Counted from the first letter of the stretch, positions 32,675 through 40,607 are shown. The stretch: 44,977 nucleotides of DNA from CAYZAW01 sp964476505 (GCA_964476505.1 CAYZAW010000012.1:1-44977); one strand, 5' to 3'. Notes: generated by a model not told the origin, from the sequence alone. Numbers and translations: made by a program.

Positions 32675-32732
32675 CTAAAGTTTTTGGGTTGTTAGGGGCT
32701 TTTTACAAAAAGCCCCTAACCCGCCGGAGGCA
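32675..32732 (-). repeat. 3'-end element after the flavodoxin operon
   Basis: On the minus strand, 3 bases after the stop at 32736: TGCCTCCGGCGG (32732-32721), then a 13-bp perfect stem TTAGGGGCTTTTT/AAAAAGCCCCTAA (32719-32692), then AACCCAAAAACTTTAGAATAA. Same layout as the copies after uvrC and htpG; the hairpin may also terminate transcription. Confidence 0.85.
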
Positions 32733-32735
32733 ATC

Positions 32736-33413
32736 TCAATCCTTTACATACTGTGCATACGGCTTGGCGTTGAGCTTGGTTTTGGCGCCTAGCTTGCGTG
32801 CCATGCCCTCGATCATCAGCTTTTGCAGCCAGTGCATACGGTTAAAGCCCTTGATGTCTTTTTCGGAGAAGTATTCCGGCTTGGCAAACTCGGTGACCTC
32901 GTCCTTGTCAAAGCGCTCCAGCTCCCTAAAGCGGCGGCCTGCGTCCTCAAAGCGGCCGATCATCTGTTCCCGCATTTTGCCGCTGAATATGCTGACGGCA
33001 AACATGTCGCCCTTAATGAGGGTACCTGCATGCTCGCAGTTGAAATACGCAGGGAGCTTTTCCAAATACGTCTCGCAGCAGCGAAGCTGAGAGGCCTCCG
33101 AGAAGCCGCCCTGTACCAGAAAGGCCATTGTTGCCTTAGAACCGTCTGCTTTTTGCTCCTTGGGGGAGAGACTTTCTAAAAACTCCAACAGCAGCCCCGG
33201 CACACATTCCACAAACAAGGGCATGGCAAACAGGAAGAAATCCCCCTGACGGTATGCTTCCCGTATGGTAGGCCATGTGCCGCGCTCGGAGAGGCGAAAG
33301 CGTTCCACGGTATGCGTTTCATCTGCAAAGCCCAGTAAAAATCTGTCTAAAATTTTCTCCGTATTGCTGTTGGCGGCGGGGCGGGGAGAACAGTTAATTA
33401 CGGTCAAGCGCAT
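32736..33413 (-). CDS. Flavodoxin-fold NAD(P)H-dependent oxidoreductase
   Basis: A 225-residue protein of the multimeric-flavodoxin type. The N-terminal MRLTVINCSPRPAANSNTEKI is the FMN phosphate loop after strand 1 (SPR...SNT), and GDFFLFAMPLFVECVPGLLLEFLE is the second flavin-contact region. The C-terminal third (EYFSEKDIKGFNRMHWLQKLM) is helical and of unknown role. ATG 33413 has AAAGGAG 7 bases upstream; it overlaps the end of the related flavoprotein upstream by 20 bases, forming a two-gene operon. Substrate unknown. Confidence 0.85.
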   Translation of the reverse strand: MRLTVINCSPRPAANSNTEKILDRFLLGFADETHTVERFRLSERGTWPTIREAYRQGDFFLFAMPLFVECVPGLLLEFLESLSPKEQKADGSKATMAFLVQGGFSEASQLRCCETYLEKLPAYFNCEHAGTLIKGDMFAVSIFSGKMREQMIGRFEDAGRRFRELERFDKDEVTEFAKPEYFSEKDIKGFNRMHWLQKLMIEGMARKLGAKTKLNAKPYAQYVKD

Positions 33414-33912
33414 CGTAAAGCTCCTTTCTGCTCTCCAAGGGGTACGCTCCAAAGGATTTACCGTGCATATTGATGATGGCGCGGTGCAGCCAGCGGTTCA
33501 TAAACGCATTATCGGCTTCGCCCTCATATAACAGGGCAACATCCAGCTCCTTCCCGTAGCGGCTGTAATGGCGCATTTGCCCGTCCACGAACTTTAAATG
33601 CATGGTGGCAAGGGGCAGGATGCGGTCAAACAGGTTCTTTGCTTGATAGCTGATAAAGCCCAGCTTGGTGTCGGTAATAAACAGCGCACAGTCCACCTGC
33701 AAAAAGCGGATCAGCAACTGCTCATAATCGTCCTTCAGGCGACAGATGCCGGGGGTGCGCAGCCAGCAGTCGTTGCAGCCCACGCAGCCCGCGATCTTCA
33801 TGCTGCTTGTGTACACCACATCAGTAACGTCCAGTCGCGCCTTGGCTTCCGCAATGGCAGCGGCAGCGCCCGGATGCTCCTCCGGCAGCGTGCTTACGAT
33901 CAAATACTTCAT
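33394..33912 (-). CDS. Flavodoxin-like NAD(P)H oxidoreductase with Cys motif
   Basis: A 172-residue flavoprotein. The start MKYLIVSTLPEEHPGAAAAIAEA is a shortened FMN loop; the motif GCVGCNDCWLRTPGICRLKDDYEQ (a run of Cys at about residues 44-60) is the hallmark of the iron-sulfur-flavoprotein-like NADPH:FMN reductase group, although whether it binds a cluster here is unproven. DTKLGFISYQAKNLFDRI is the second flavin-contact region. ATG 33912 has AAAGGA 5 bases upstream; the frame is open further to 34002 without a ribosome site. Coupled with the gene downstream. Confidence 0.87.
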   Translation of the reverse strand: MKYLIVSTLPEEHPGAAAAIAEAKARLDVTDVVYTSSMKIAGCVGCNDCWLRTPGICRLKDDYEQLLIRFLQVDCALFITDTKLGFISYQAKNLFDRILPLATMHLKFVDGQMRHYSRYGKELDVALLYEGEADNAFMNRWLHRAIINMHGKSFGAYPLESRKELYDALDRN

Positions 33913-33956
33913 CGATATCCTTTCTGTATACGGCGTTTTACGGTAATGCGTTCGGT

Positions 33957-33991
33957 TCGCCCAATATTGCGGGTCGCCCAATGGGCGACCC
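33957..33991. other. Palindrome in the flavodoxin operon leader
   Basis: GGGTCGCCCA (33971-33980), one base, TGGGCGACCC (33982-33991): a perfect 10-bp inverted repeat. The half TCGCCCAAT also occurs at 33957-33965, so the region is a direct plus inverted repeat. It lies between htpG and the flavodoxin operon. Confidence 0.7.
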
Positions 33992-34011
33992 TTATAAACC
34001 ACGAAACCAAT

Positions 34012-34073
34012 ACTTATTTTAAAGTTTTAGGATTGTTAAACCCTTTTAAAAAGGGTTTAACCCGCCGGAGGCA
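34012..34073 (-). repeat. 3'-end element after htpG
   Basis: On the minus strand, 4 bases after the htpG stop: TGCCTCCGGCGG (34073-34062), stem GTTAAACCCTTTT/AAAAGGGTTTAAC (34061-34035), then AATCCTAAAACTTTAAAATAA. Third copy of the element; probably also the htpG terminator. Confidence 0.85.
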
Positions 34074-34077
34074 CATT

Positions 34078-35958
34078 CTATTTCATCAATTCGCAAATGA
34101 TGTCCGTGTACTTGGCCGGGTCTTCCGGTAAAATGCCCTCCATCATCAGCGCCTGTGTGTAGAGAATTTCGGCATACGCCTTGAGGGTATCGCCGTCGGT
34201 GTCGGAAAGAGCGCACAAACGGGTAAATACCGGGTGCTCGGGGTTCAGCTCCAGCACGCGCTCGGCCTTTACCTTGTTATCCATGGGCATGGCGTTTAAA
34301 ACACGCTCCATCTCTAACGAGAGCGCACCATCGGTTGCTAAGCACACGGGATGGCTCTTGAGGCGGGCGGAAAGGCGAACTTCCTTTACTTTATCACCCA
34401 GCGCGTCCTTCATGGCGGCAAGTAAATCCTTATGCTCCTCGGACTTCTTCTTGGCGGTCTCCTTTTCCTCGTCGCTTACTAAATCTAATTCTGCGGCGGA
34501 TACGGACTTGATCTCTTTCTCGCTGTACTCGCGAAGCATCTGCATGCAGAACTCGTCCACATCCTCGGTCAGAAGCAGCACGTCATAGCCTTTGTCCTTT
34601 AACAGCTCCAGCTGCGGCAGCTTTTCCACATGGCCTATGGTGCTTCCTGCGGCGTAGTAAATGCTCTTTTGCGCCTCGGGCATGGCATCCACATATTCCT
34701 TGAGGGTAATGAGCTTGTCCTGCTGCATGGAGCGGAACAATAAGAGGTCTTGCAGCTTGTCTTTGTTCATGCCGTAGCCCGCATACACGCCGTATTTCAA
34801 TTGCAGACCAAAGGCGGCATAGAACTCCTCGTACTTTTCACGCTCATTTAGAAGCAGGGCGGAAAGCTCGTTTTTGATTTTCTTCTCGATGTTGTTGGCG
34901 ATCACCTTCAACTGCCGGTCGTGCTGCAACAGCTCGCGGGAAATGTTGAGGGAAAGATCGGGACTGTCCACCAAGCCCTTTACAAAGCTGAAATAATCCG
35001 GCAGCAGGTCTTCGCATTTGTCCATGATCAAAACGCCGTTTGCGTACAGCTGCAATCCCCGGGAGAATTCCTTGGAATAATAATCGTACGGCGCTTTTTT
35101 AGGAATGAACATCAAAGCGTTGTAGGAAACAGCGCCCTCGGCGGCAGTGTGAATCACGCGAAGCGGGGCTTCGTAATCGAAGAACTTGTCCTGATAGAAC
35201 TGGTTATAGTCCTCCTCCTTCAATTCGGATTTGCTGCGCTTCCAAAGCGGCACCATGGAATTGAGGGTCTCCACCTCGGTATAGGTTTCGTACTCCTCTT
35301 TGTTGTCTTCCTTGGGGCGGCTCTTGGTCACCTCCATGCGGATGGGGTAGCGGATATAGTCGGAATACTTTTTCACAAGAGACTTTAAACGGTACTCGTC
35401 TAAAAACTCGGAATAGCGCTCGTCATCCGTATCGTCCTTTAGGGTCAGCACAATCTCGGTGCCGTGCCCGTCCTTTTCGGCGGCGGTCACACTAAAGCCC
35501 TCCACGCCCTTGCTCTTCCAGCGGTTGGCTTCGTCTGTGCCAAAGGCGCGGCTTGTTACGTTGATTTCCTTTGCCACCATGAAAGCAGAGTAAAAGCCTA
35601 CGCCAAACTGGCCGATGACGGACTGATCGCCTGTCATCTCATGCTCTGTTTTAAAACGCAGCGTGCCGCTGTCCGCAATGGTGCCAAGGTTCTTTTTTAG
35701 CTCGTCCTTGGTCATGCCGCAGCCGTTGTCGCGGATGGTGAGGGTTCGCGCGTCTTTATTGGCAACGATCTCGATCACATAATCGTCGTGGGAGAGACCC
35801 GTCGTACCGTCCTGCAATTGACGGTAATACAGCTTGTCGATCGCGTCGCTTGCGTTGGATATGAGCTCCCTGAGGAATATTTCCTTGTGGGTATAGATGG
35901 AATTTACCATTAAGTCCAGAATGCGCTTGGATTCGGTTTGAAATTGCTGTAATGCCAT
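34078..35958 (-). CDS. htpG: Molecular chaperone HtpG (Hsp90)
   Basis: ATP-dependent chaperone, 626 residues. The GHKL ATPase domain is at the N-terminus: LRELISNASDAIDKLYYRQ (metal-binding Asn), RDNGCGMTKDELKKNLGTIADSGT and GQFGVGFYSAFMVA. The middle domain has GVYAGYGMNKDKLQDLLLFRS and the C-terminal dimer domain ends in ALMMEGILPEDPAKYTDIICELMK. ATG 35958 has GAAGGGTG 6 bases upstream; the in-frame start at 35976 is inferior. A perfect CIRCE element lies 22 bases upstream, so HrcA control is expected. Ends in a 3'-end repeat element. Confidence 0.98.
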   Translation of the reverse strand: MALQQFQTESKRILDLMVNSIYTHKEIFLRELISNASDAIDKLYYRQLQDGTTGLSHDDYVIEIVANKDARTLTIRDNGCGMTKDELKKNLGTIADSGTLRFKTEHEMTGDQSVIGQFGVGFYSAFMVAKEINVTSRAFGTDEANRWKSKGVEGFSVTAAEKDGHGTEIVLTLKDDTDDERYSEFLDEYRLKSLVKKYSDYIRYPIRMEVTKSRPKEDNKEEYETYTEVETLNSMVPLWKRSKSELKEEDYNQFYQDKFFDYEAPLRVIHTAAEGAVSYNALMFIPKKAPYDYYSKEFSRGLQLYANGVLIMDKCEDLLPDYFSFVKGLVDSPDLSLNISRELLQHDRQLKVIANNIEKKIKNELSALLLNEREKYEEFYAAFGLQLKYGVYAGYGMNKDKLQDLLLFRSMQQDKLITLKEYVDAMPEAQKSIYYAAGSTIGHVEKLPQLELLKDKGYDVLLLTEDVDEFCMQMLREYSEKEIKSVSAAELDLVSDEEKETAKKKSEEHKDLLAAMKDALGDKVKEVRLSARLKSHPVCLATDGALSLEMERVLNAMPMDNKVKAERVLELNPEHPVFTRLCALSDTDGDTLKAYAEILYTQALMMEGILPEDPAKYTDIICELMK

Positions 35959-35980
35959 GTTTATCACCCTTCGCAATAGA

Positions 35981-36007
35981 TTAGCACTCGTTGGGTTTGA
36001 GTGCTAA
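35981..36007. promoter_or_regulatory. CIRCE operator (HrcA site)
   Basis: TTAGCACTC (35981-35989), nine bases, GAGTGCTAA (35999-36007): an exact match to the CIRCE consensus bound by the heat-shock repressor HrcA. Confidence 0.97.
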
Positions 36008-36012
36008 TAACA

Positions 36013-36040
36013 AGTATAGTCTCTGTACTGGAAAAATCAA
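36013..36040 (-). promoter_or_regulatory. htpG promoter
   Basis: On the minus strand TTGATT (36040-36035), 16 bases, TATACT (36018-36013). The CIRCE element starts 5 bases after the -10, covering the transcription start. Confidence 0.8.
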
Positions 36041-36087
36041 GGCATATCACGTTGTAAAAGTTGAAAAAACTGTGAAACCGTGCCGTA

Positions 36088-36115
36088 TTGACAATCCGGC
36101 AAAATCCATCATACT
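36088..36115 (+). promoter_or_regulatory. Promoter of the MBL-fold and mutY genes
   Basis: TTGACA (36088-36093), 16 bases, CATACT (36110-36115), 23 bases before the ATG. Confidence 0.65.
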
Positions 36116-36138
36116 GAAATCATCGGAGGTTGATTGTT

Positions 36139-37020
36139 ATGTACGAGCTGATACAGGCAGGGGAAAACACCTATTATTTTCAGTGTATGGCAAAGGTTGG
36201 GCTGTATAAGGAGAACGATACGCAAGTAACGCTGATCGACAGCGGCAGCGACGAAGAAGCCGCCCGAAAGATCAATCAGGTATTAAAAGCCAACGGATGG
36301 GAGCCCGCGCACATCCTTTGCACCCATTCCAATGCGGATCATGTGGGCGGCAATGCTTTTTTTCAAAAGCGCTACCCCAACTGCCAACTGATCGGCACCG
36401 GCATGGAAAACGCTGTGATACAATTTCCGGAGTTGGAGCCGGCCTTTTTGTTTGGCGGGTATCCGCCCAAAGCGTTAAGAAGTAAGTTTTTAATGGCAAA
36501 GCCCAGCGTGACTGCGGGTACGCCGGAGGAAGGCTTGCCCGCGGGCATTACCGCTATTTCGCTTCCCGGGCACTTTTTTGATATGGCGGGCTTTCGCACG
36601 GCGGACGATGTTGTGTTTCTAGCAGACAGCCTTGACGGTACCTATGTGCTGGAGAAATATCATGTGGCGTTTTTATACGACCTCAAGCGCTATCTGGAAA
36701 CGCTGGATACAATCGAGACTATGCAAGCCCGGCTGTTCGTGCCCGCGCACGGGGAGGCGGCGCAGGATATCCGCCCGCTTGTGCAAAAGAACCGTGATAA
36801 GATCATGGAAATTATTGCACTGCTGTTAAACGTATGCAAAACGCCCCGCACCACCGATGAGGTGATACAGTGTGTGTTTGAGCATTACGGGTTAACGCTG
36901 GATTTTAATCAGTATGTGCTGGTGGGAAGCACGCTACGGTCGTATTTGAGCTGCCTGTTAGACGACGGAAGGCTGGCGGTGGATTTTTCCGGTAACAAAC
37001 TTACATGGAACAGTTTGTAA
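36139..37020 (+). CDS. Metallo-beta-lactamase-fold hydrolase
   Basis: A 293-residue protein. Residues 1-205 are an MBL fold: LIDSGSD (strand before the metal site), THSNADHVGG, LPGHFFDMAG, FLADSLDG and PAHGE supply the metal ligands. The canonical HxHxDH is HSNADH, so the second His is Asn; this variant recurs in a Bacillota subgroup and may change metal use. The C-terminal 80 residues are helical (KTPRTTDEVIQCVFEHYGLTL), looking like a winged helix, as in other MBL proteins with added helical domains. GGAGGT lies 8 bases before ATG 36139. Its last 16 bases overlap mutY. Substrate unknown. Confidence 0.9.
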   Translation: MYELIQAGENTYYFQCMAKVGLYKENDTQVTLIDSGSDEEAARKINQVLKANGWEPAHILCTHSNADHVGGNAFFQKRYPNCQLIGTGMENAVIQFPELEPAFLFGGYPPKALRSKFLMAKPSVTAGTPEEGLPAGITAISLPGHFFDMAGFRTADDVVFLADSLDGTYVLEKYHVAFLYDLKRYLETLDTIETMQARLFVPAHGEAAQDIRPLVQKNRDKIMEIIALLLNVCKTPRTTDEVIQCVFEHYGLTLDFNQYVLVGSTLRSYLSCLLDDGRLAVDFSGNKLTWNSL

Positions 37021-38039
37021 CGGCGCTAAAATGCATACCGCCGTTGTTGTGCGGCTGGTATCAAAATAACGCACGGGAGCTTCCGTGGCGAAAAACCCGG
37101 GACGCATACGCTATATGGGTCAGCGAAATCATGCTGCAGCAAACCCGGGTAGAGGCCGTTAAGGGTTATTATGCGCGCTTCATGGAGGCGATCCCAACCG
37201 TGCAGGCGCTGTCCGAAGTTCCGGAGGATACGCTCTTCAAGCTTTGGGAAGGCTTAGGGTATTACAGCCGGGCGCGCAACCTGAAACGGGCGGCAATTAT
37301 CATTATGGAGCAGTACGGCGGCGTGCTCCCCGCAAACTACGAAGCGCTGCTGGCGCTGCCGGGCATCGGCCCCTACACGGCGGGCGCGGTGGCATCCATC
37401 GCGTACGGGATTCCCGTGCCTGCGGTGGACGGGAACGTGCTTCGCGTTCGTGCACGCTTTTTAAACGATGATACGGACATTGCCCTGCCCGCCCTGCAAA
37501 AAACCGCACGGGCGGAGTTGTTGGCGGTCATGCCCCAAGATATGGCAGGTACCTTCAATCAGGCGCTGATGGAGCTGGGTGCTACCGTGTGCCTGCCAAA
37601 CTGCGCTCCCGCTTGCGAGCGCTGCCCGCTAAACGCGTTATGCCGGGGAAAGCATCGCGCGGCGTTCCTGCCCGTTAAAACACCGAAAGCGCCCCGCCGT
37701 ATCGAAGAGAAAACCGTGTTCGTGCTGAAATGCGAGGGAAAGCTGTTGGTCAAAAAGCGCACGGAAAAAGGCTTGCTATCCGGGTTATGGGAGCTTCCCA
37801 ACCTCCCGGGTATACTGTCTCCGGCGCAGGCTGCCAAGCGCTTAACGGAATGGAACGCCATACCCACGGGGGATATCATACAGCGGCAGGCTAAGCATGT
37901 GTTTACGCATATCGAGTGGCACATGCGCGTGTACGAGCTGCCGGTCATGATCGCCCCGTTGCCGACAGGCTATGCGCTGTCCGCCCCGGAGGACGGCGTG
38001 GCGCTGCCCACCGCCTTCCGCGTTTGCCTTTCCCGATAA
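37005..38039 (+). CDS. mutY: A/G-specific adenine glycosylase
   Basis: Removes adenine mispaired with 8-oxoguanine. The catalytic Glu is in EIMLQQTRVEAV, the helix-hairpin-helix is LLALPGIGPYTAGAVAS, the catalytic Asp is in VPAVDGNVLRV, and the four Cys of the [4Fe-4S] cluster follow as C-x6-C-x2-C-x5-C in the segment around 37603-37640. The C-terminal 110 residues form the NUDIX-like 8-oxoG recognition domain (TVFVLKCEGKLLVKKR, GLLSGLWELPN). Length 344. Translationally coupled to the MBL gene by a 16-base overlap. Confidence 0.96.
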   Translation: MEQFVTALKCIPPLLCGWYQNNARELPWRKTRDAYAIWVSEIMLQQTRVEAVKGYYARFMEAIPTVQALSEVPEDTLFKLWEGLGYYSRARNLKRAAIIIMEQYGGVLPANYEALLALPGIGPYTAGAVASIAYGIPVPAVDGNVLRVRARFLNDDTDIALPALQKTARAELLAVMPQDMAGTFNQALMELGATVCLPNCAPACERCPLNALCRGKHRAAFLPVKTPKAPRRIEEKTVFVLKCEGKLLVKKRTEKGLLSGLWELPNLPGILSPAQAAKRLTEWNAIPTGDIIQRQAKHVFTHIEWHMRVYELPVMIAPLPTGYALSAPEDGVALPTAFRVCLSR

Positions 38040-38073
38040 GAACAGCTATAATACTGATACTTACGAAGTACGT

Positions 38074-38206
38074 TGGGGCGCTGCCCCAAACCCCGTTTAA
38101 GGGATGTTATCCCTTAAAAATCCCATTATCCGCCCATATTTGGGCGGATGGGAGGGTTCCAAGGGGCAATGCCCCTTGGTAGGGGTATGGGGACGACGTC
38201 CCCATC
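38074..38206 (-). repeat. Five-hairpin dispersed repeat, copy B (inverted)
   Basis: Read on the minus strand it matches copy A (5631-5765) over its whole length with about eight differences. The first hairpin has GGGGACG/CGTCCCC where copy A has GGGGACA/TGTCCCC, a compensatory change that keeps the pairing. It fills the gap between mutY and the UPF0340 gene. Confidence 0.88.
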
Positions 38207-38227
38207 ATCTTAGATATGGAGATATTT

Positions 38228-38794
38228 ATGGATACGAATCGAATCAAACAGCAGGTGCAGGATGCGTTAAGCGATTTGTTTGCGGCGGCAGAGCTGCGCC
38301 CGGGCGATATTTTTGTGATGGGCTGCTCCACCAGCGAAATCGGCGGGCACTTGATCGGCACGGACTCCTCCGAGGAGATCGCCAAAGCCGTGATGGACGC
38401 ACTGCTGCCGGAGATCCAAAGCCGGGGGCTGTATCTTGCGGTGCAGTGCTGCGAGCACTTGAACCGTTCGCTTGTGGTGGAACGTGCGTGCATGGAAAAG
38501 TACGATCTTACGCAGGTATGGGTAACGCCGTGGCTGCATGCGGGCGGCGCGTTTTCCATGCAGGCGATCGCGCGCTTTAGCGACCCCGTGATGGTGGAGG
38601 ACGTTAAGGGCAAGGGCTCAGCGGGAGCGGACATCGGCGGCACATTTATCGGCATGCATCTGCACCCGGTGGTGGTGCCTATCCATACGGCGCACCGCAC
38701 GGTGGGGGAGGCAACGCTCATGATGGCGCGAACAAGGCCCAAGTATGTAGGCGGCCCGCGCGCGCATTACGACATGGTGAATCCCAACCATTAA
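38228..38794 (+). CDS. UPF0340 / TIGR01440 family protein (YwlG-like)
   Basis: A 188-residue conserved Bacillota protein of unknown biochemical role. Family landmarks: GDIFVMGCSTSEIGGHLIGTDSS, LYLAVQCCEHLNRSLVVER, VTPWLHAGGAFSMQAI, GADIGGTFIGMHLHPVVVP and MMARTRPKYVGGPRA. Start ATG 38228 with GGAG 6 bases upstream (38219-38222); an ATG at 38216 lies before that site. No partner genes are apparent; the next gene lies 38 bases downstream. Confidence 0.92.
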   Translation: MDTNRIKQQVQDALSDLFAAAELRPGDIFVMGCSTSEIGGHLIGTDSSEEIAKAVMDALLPEIQSRGLYLAVQCCEHLNRSLVVERACMEKYDLTQVWVTPWLHAGGAFSMQAIARFSDPVMVEDVKGKGSAGADIGGTFIGMHLHPVVVPIHTAHRTVGEATLMMARTRPKYVGGPRAHYDMVNPNH

Positions 38795-38832
38795 AACAAG
38801 CCGGAGAACACGCGAAAGGGCGGTGTAAAAGC

Positions 38833-40047
38833 ATGTGTGATACCTTGGGGCGGGTGGATTTGCCTGTTCCCCAGTTTGCAAAAAACAGCGACCGCTCGCC
38901 AAACGAGCCGCAGGTGATTGAATACCATCCCGCTTGCGCGCATACGGAGAAAGAGCTTGCTGCCACCTATATAAAAATTGAGCAGGTAAAAAACACCCAT
39001 GCCATGATACTGTCTCGCCCGGCGTGGATGTGGGGCGCGGAAATGGGCGTTAATGACTGCGGCGTGTGCATCGGCAACGAGGCGGTGTTCACCAAGGGCG
39101 GCTACGCCAAGTTCGGGCTGACCGGCATGGACTTACTGCGCCTTGGGCTGGAGCGGGGAGACAGCGCGCTTTCTGCCGTGCTTGTGATCATTGAACAGCT
39201 GGAACGGTACGGGCAGGGCGGCAACTGCGGCTATGACCATAAATTTTATTACGACAATTCCTTCCTTGTAATGGACAGAAGCGAGCTGTACGTGCTGGAA
39301 ACCTGCGGAAAAAAGTGGGTGTACAAAAAAACGGAGGCCGCCAATATCTCTAACCGGTTAGGCATTGAAAAGGACGGCACCGCGTATAGCGACAATCACC
39401 GGGTCAACTTTGCGTGGCGGCACATCGGCCCGCTGTTCACGCGGTTTTCAGGGTCTTGGGAACGCCGCAGGTTCGTAGCGGAGCAAATGAAAACGCTGTA
39501 CAGCCCCGGCAACGCCATGGCGGTGCTTCGTACGCATGCACCGGAGCGTACAGACCCGCTTTGCTGCGGCAGCATCAACAGCGTTTGTATGCATGCCGGC
39601 GGATTGATCGGCGACCACACCACCTCCAGCATGATCGTGGAGCTGGGTGAAACGCCCGTGCTTTGGCTTACCGGCAGCTCCACCCCCTGTATTTCGCTGT
39701 TCAAGCCGTTCGCGTTTGGCAATACGCCGCAAGCTCCCGTGTTTGCCGCGGGGGATGCACAGGCAACGGCGTATTGGAAAACCCGGGAGCGGTTTCACAG
39801 AAGCGTGATAGGCAACAGCTTGCCTACGGAATTCTTTGCGGAACGGGACGCGCTGGAACGTACTTGGCTGGAGGCCGCACGGGGTGCTGACGTAAAAACC
39901 GTGCAGGCGCTTACCCAGCAGGCAGGGATAGAGGAAGCCGCCTTTTACGAGAAATGGCAAAAAGAAAAACCGCCGCAAAAGCTGGCGGCGGCAGGTGCTA
40001 TGTTTTTAGATTACTGGTCAAAGAAAACCCGGCAGGCAAAGCTGTGA
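38833..40047 (+). CDS. Secernin-like peptidase C69 family protein
   Basis: A 404-residue N-terminal-nucleophile hydrolase. The protein begins Met-Cys (MCDTLGRV); in C69/secernin enzymes Cys2 becomes the N-terminal nucleophile after Met removal. Supporting blocks are FAKNSDRSPNEPQ (N-S-D-R), MILSRPAWMWGAEMGVNDCGVCIGNEAVFT, and SFLVMDRSELYVLET, all characteristic of secernins and dipeptidases of this group. AAAGGGCGG precedes the ATG by about 9 bases. The natural substrate, probably an amide or dipeptide, is unknown. Confidence 0.9.
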   Translation: MCDTLGRVDLPVPQFAKNSDRSPNEPQVIEYHPACAHTEKELAATYIKIEQVKNTHAMILSRPAWMWGAEMGVNDCGVCIGNEAVFTKGGYAKFGLTGMDLLRLGLERGDSALSAVLVIIEQLERYGQGGNCGYDHKFYYDNSFLVMDRSELYVLETCGKKWVYKKTEAANISNRLGIEKDGTAYSDNHRVNFAWRHIGPLFTRFSGSWERRRFVAEQMKTLYSPGNAMAVLRTHAPERTDPLCCGSINSVCMHAGGLIGDHTTSSMIVELGETPVLWLTGSSTPCISLFKPFAFGNTPQAPVFAAGDAQATAYWKTRERFHRSVIGNSLPTEFFAERDALERTWLEAARGADVKTVQALTQQAGIEEAAFYEKWQKEKPPQKLAAAGAMFLDYWSKKTRQAKL

Positions 40048-40578
40048 TCACAGCGTGCCGTAGAGCCAGCTAGATGGAATAAAGAAGGTATACGGCGCTG
40101 TGAGTACCGCAAGGAGCAGCGCTGTTTTCTTTTTTGCTGCCGGTTCCAGCTCCGTCTTTTTCAACGAGACCTTCAGGTTGAACAAATAAATCAAATACCC
40201 AGCCAGAAAAACGGCCAACAGCACAACGAAAAATGCAGGCACGCTGGCAAAGGGATCGTAAGCAACGGGGCCTACCACCTCGTCCGCATACCAGCGCCAG
40301 AAGCCCGTGTCGCCCACGGTGTCCGGTAAAATCAACTGGGTCAAAAACAGCAGGATGCTGCCTATGATGTCCGCTAAAAAGCCGAAGCCCCACACCTTCT
40401 AGATGCTTTTTTTGTAAAGCTGCATTTTGTTTTCCGCCTTTACGATGCGAAAGGCCAACAGCAGCACAAGCGAATCGATGAGTAAATTGGCGGGCAGTAT
40501 CGCCAGCCAAACGGTGGGGATGATGAACAGCATCCAGAAGGGGAAGAGCACGTTGTACAGCGTAGGTTTTTGTTGCAT
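40048..40578 (-). pseudogene. Membrane protein gene interrupted by an in-frame TAG
   Basis: Two open segments in one frame, 40578-40402 (59 codons, LYNVLFPFWMLFIIPTVWL onward) and 40398-40048, are separated only by TAG at 40401-40399. Joined they give a plausible 176-residue protein with about five hydrophobic segments: KKSI-stop-KVWGFGFLADIIG. A single base change (TTG Leu to TAG) would explain it. The ribosome site AAGGAG lies 6 bases before ATG 40578. The second segment has no ribosome site of its own. Family not recognised. Alternatives are a recent sequencing error, or read-through; TAG is an ordinary stop elsewhere in this window. Confidence 0.75.
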
Positions 40579-40607
40579 GAAAAACTCCTTCAATCGAACT
40601 GGGGTTA

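Noticed and set aside
32496..34077. CRISPR-like array because of repeated GCCTCCGGCGG
   Set aside because: Only three copies, unevenly spaced, in two orientations and each tied to a stop codon; no spacers of even length and no cas genes.
38074..38206. Insertion sequence remnant
   Set aside because: No transposase fragment or clear terminal inverted repeats with a target duplication can be seen; the block is entirely local hairpins, so it is listed as a repeat instead.
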